Source: Desulfobacteraceae bacterium UBA5623
GTDB taxonomy: Bacteria; Desulfobacterota; DSM-4660; Desulfatiglandales; Desulfatiglandaceae
DNA length: 6,232 nucleotides
NCBI GenBank assembly: GCA_002424495.1
Contig: DIKH01000124.1
Location: forward strand, 1 to 6,232
Reading direction: 5' to 3'
Shown here piece by piece: positions 5,683 through 6,232 of the stretch (positions within the stretch are counted from its first letter, which is position 1; each line of letters begins with the position of its first letter). The notes below the pieces were generated by a model. That model saw only the letters and a program-made list of their open reading frames with translations. It searched no databases and was not told the origin of the DNA. Position numbers and translations under genes: made by a program.

Positions 5683-5889
5683 ATGAATCCAGAATGTAAA
5701 CCAATCAGGAAAAAAGGGGATAGAAATGTTTTTTGTCCCTACTATAGAGATTGTCTCGATTTTGTGATCGAAAAAACTTGGCAGGACTGGGATTGTCGTG
5801 ACTGCCGTCATCATTCAAACTGGGGTGCTGCACCGGAAATCAGCCTGAGCATTAATCATTCAATCGCATATTACGAAATAATAATATAA
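5683..5889 (+). CDS. Small cysteine-rich protein, 68 aa, possible metal-binding
   Basis: The ATG at 5683 is chosen because AAGGAGG (5671-5677) lies 5 bases upstream; the longer frame from 5644 would put this site inside the gene. The protein has five cysteines: C5, C18-x5-C24 and C38-x2-C41, the last four spaced like a zinc- or iron-sulfur-binding set, with H43 and H44 nearby. Aromatic residues are dense (FCPYYRDC, W33-x-x-W36). The last 20 residues lack cysteines and end in the hydrophobic AYYEIII. There is no signal peptide. From memory, similar short proteins with CPYY-x-x-C and W-x-C-x-x-C occur in Desulfobacterota with no assigned function. It lies alone between two direct repeats. Confidence 0.8.
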   Translation: MNPECKPIRKKGDRNVFCPYYRDCLDFVIEKTWQDWDCRDCRHHSNWGAAPEISLSINHSIAYYEIII

Positions 5890-5895
5890 TGTCAA

Positions 5896-5923
5896 GTTGC
5901 CTTTAAAAAGACTACAAGGCGAC
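5896..5923 (+). other. Stem-loop directly upstream of a ribosome binding site
   Basis: GTTGCCTT at 5896-5903 pairs with AAGGCGAC at 5916-5923 (eight pairs, one G-T) around a 12-base loop. AAGGAGG begins at the next base (5924), then TTTTTCTTT and the micro-ORF ATG at 5940. The hairpin could end the cysteine-rich gene's transcript, or control translation of the micro-ORF. Confidence 0.45.
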
Positions 5924-5939
5924 AAGGAGGTTTTTCTTT

Positions 5940-5999
5940 ATGCGTGTAAGTAATACGGCCGAGGACAGAACCTACGAAGCCGACACAGTGGGAATTTGA
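5940..5999 (+). CDS. Possible 19-aa micro-ORF with strong ribosome site
   Basis: An ATG at 5940 follows AAGGAGG with 9 bases spacing and opens a 19-codon frame (starting MRVSNTAEDR) whose TGA stop lies inside the second direct repeat. The product is charged, with no cysteine or membrane segment. It could be a leader peptide, a start left over from a deleted gene, or a chance frame; the strong ribosome site is the only support. Confidence 0.3.
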   Translation: MRVSNTAEDRTYEADTVGI

Positions 6000-6013
6000 A
6001 TGCGACTTGATAT
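5993..6013 (+). repeat. Direct repeat, copy 2
   Basis: AATTTGAATGCGACTTG continues to ATAT at 6013, matching copy 1 at 5637-5657 except at two positions (both A/G changes). The two copies bracket a 335-base stretch that holds the cysteine-rich gene and the micro-ORF. Confidence 0.75.
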
Positions 6014-6161
6014 CACTTGAGGATTAGTGCAGTCAAAATACATGATAGACCCCATATTATTAATCTATATATTAAGTTATAATTTTTTGACAAAGTCGTG
6101 CAAAGTTATTCAGCTTTATTTTCGACTTGTGGAATAAATCAAAAATTAGGATAATATAAAT

Positions 6162-6232
6162 ATGGATAGAAATAAAATAGAAAATAATAATCAAATAAAT
6201 ACAGAAGAAGATTTACCGTTTTGCACTACTGC
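6162..6232 (+). CDS. Start of an unidentified gene, cut by right window edge
   Basis: An ATG at 6162 opens a frame that continues without a stop to the window end, giving 23 complete codons: MDRNKIENNNQINTEEDLPF then C-T-T. TTAGGAT upstream is a weak ribosome site. The segment is rich in Asn, Glu and Lys with A/T-ending codons, unlike the GC-richer genes on the left, which may mean recent acquisition. Too little is present to assign a family. Confidence 0.45.
   Translation, partial: MDRNKIENNNQINTEEDLPFCTT

Larger units (their letters stand above)
5890..6161. other. AT-rich intergenic region with hairpin, micro-ORF and second direct repeat
   Basis: These 272 bases hold a stem-loop (5896-5923), a 19-codon micro-ORF (5940-5999) and the second direct repeat (5993-6013). 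From 6014 to 6161 the sequence is very AT-rich and no gene is seen. Exact TATAAT occurs at 6078-6083 and exact TTGACA at 6087-6092, but in the wrong order to act as one promoter; TTGTGG (6127-6132) with GATAAT (6150-6155), 17 bases apart, is a weak candidate for the gene at 6162. Confidence 0.4.

Noticed and set aside
6078..6092. Exact TATAAT and TTGACA near the right edge as a promoter
   Set aside because: TATAAT precedes TTGACA on the plus strand and neither has a partner hexamer at about 17 bases.

Overview
This 6.2 kb window looks like bacterial chromosome with short, closely spaced genes, strong AGGAGG-type ribosome binding sites and occasional GTG/TTG starts. Several small cysteine-rich or charged proteins of unknown function resemble, from memory only, conserved hypothetical proteins of Desulfobacterota (the former Deltaproteobacteria, mainly sulfate reducers). 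That assignment is an inference; no rRNA, tRNA or other phylogenetic marker is present. Composition shifts along the window: the left end (the permease) is GC-rich, the right third is AT-rich, and the last ~200 bases are very AT-rich.

Layout. (1) Positions 1-998, minus strand: an APC-superfamily amino-acid permease that runs off the left edge, so it has no stop in the window. (2) Positions 999-1341: an intergenic region with a gapped inverted repeat. (3) Positions 1342-2815, plus strand: protein-L-isoaspartate O-methyltransferase (pcm), a small unknown protein of 84 aa, and a pyridoxamine-phosphate-oxidase-fold flavoprotein. (4) Positions 2816-3276: a 461-base gap with a GC-rich stem-loop and a degenerate 7-base tandem repeat. 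(5) Positions 3277-4199, plus strand: a WrbA-type NAD(P)H:quinone oxidoreductase, then a 73-aa protein built of three identical-spacing Cys/His zinc-binding units. (6) Positions 5330-4360, minus strand: three small genes of unknown function (50, 140 and 103 aa), each with a good ribosome binding site, apparently one operon. (7) Positions 5331-6232: an AT-rich region with an orphan terminator-like hairpin, a 68-aa cysteine-rich protein gene flanked by two copies of a ~21-base direct repeat, a possible 19-aa micro-ORF, and the start of a gene cut by the right edge.

The identifiable proteins fit maintenance and redox functions: repair of damaged proteins (Pcm), two-electron quinone reduction (WrbA), a flavin split-barrel protein and amino-acid transport. 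Nothing shows that they form one pathway. The most promising unexplained parts are the three-gene minus-strand operon, bracketed by related 15-base motifs, and the direct-repeat-flanked cysteine-rich mini-gene. No CRISPR array, transposase, integrase, tRNA or rRNA was seen.
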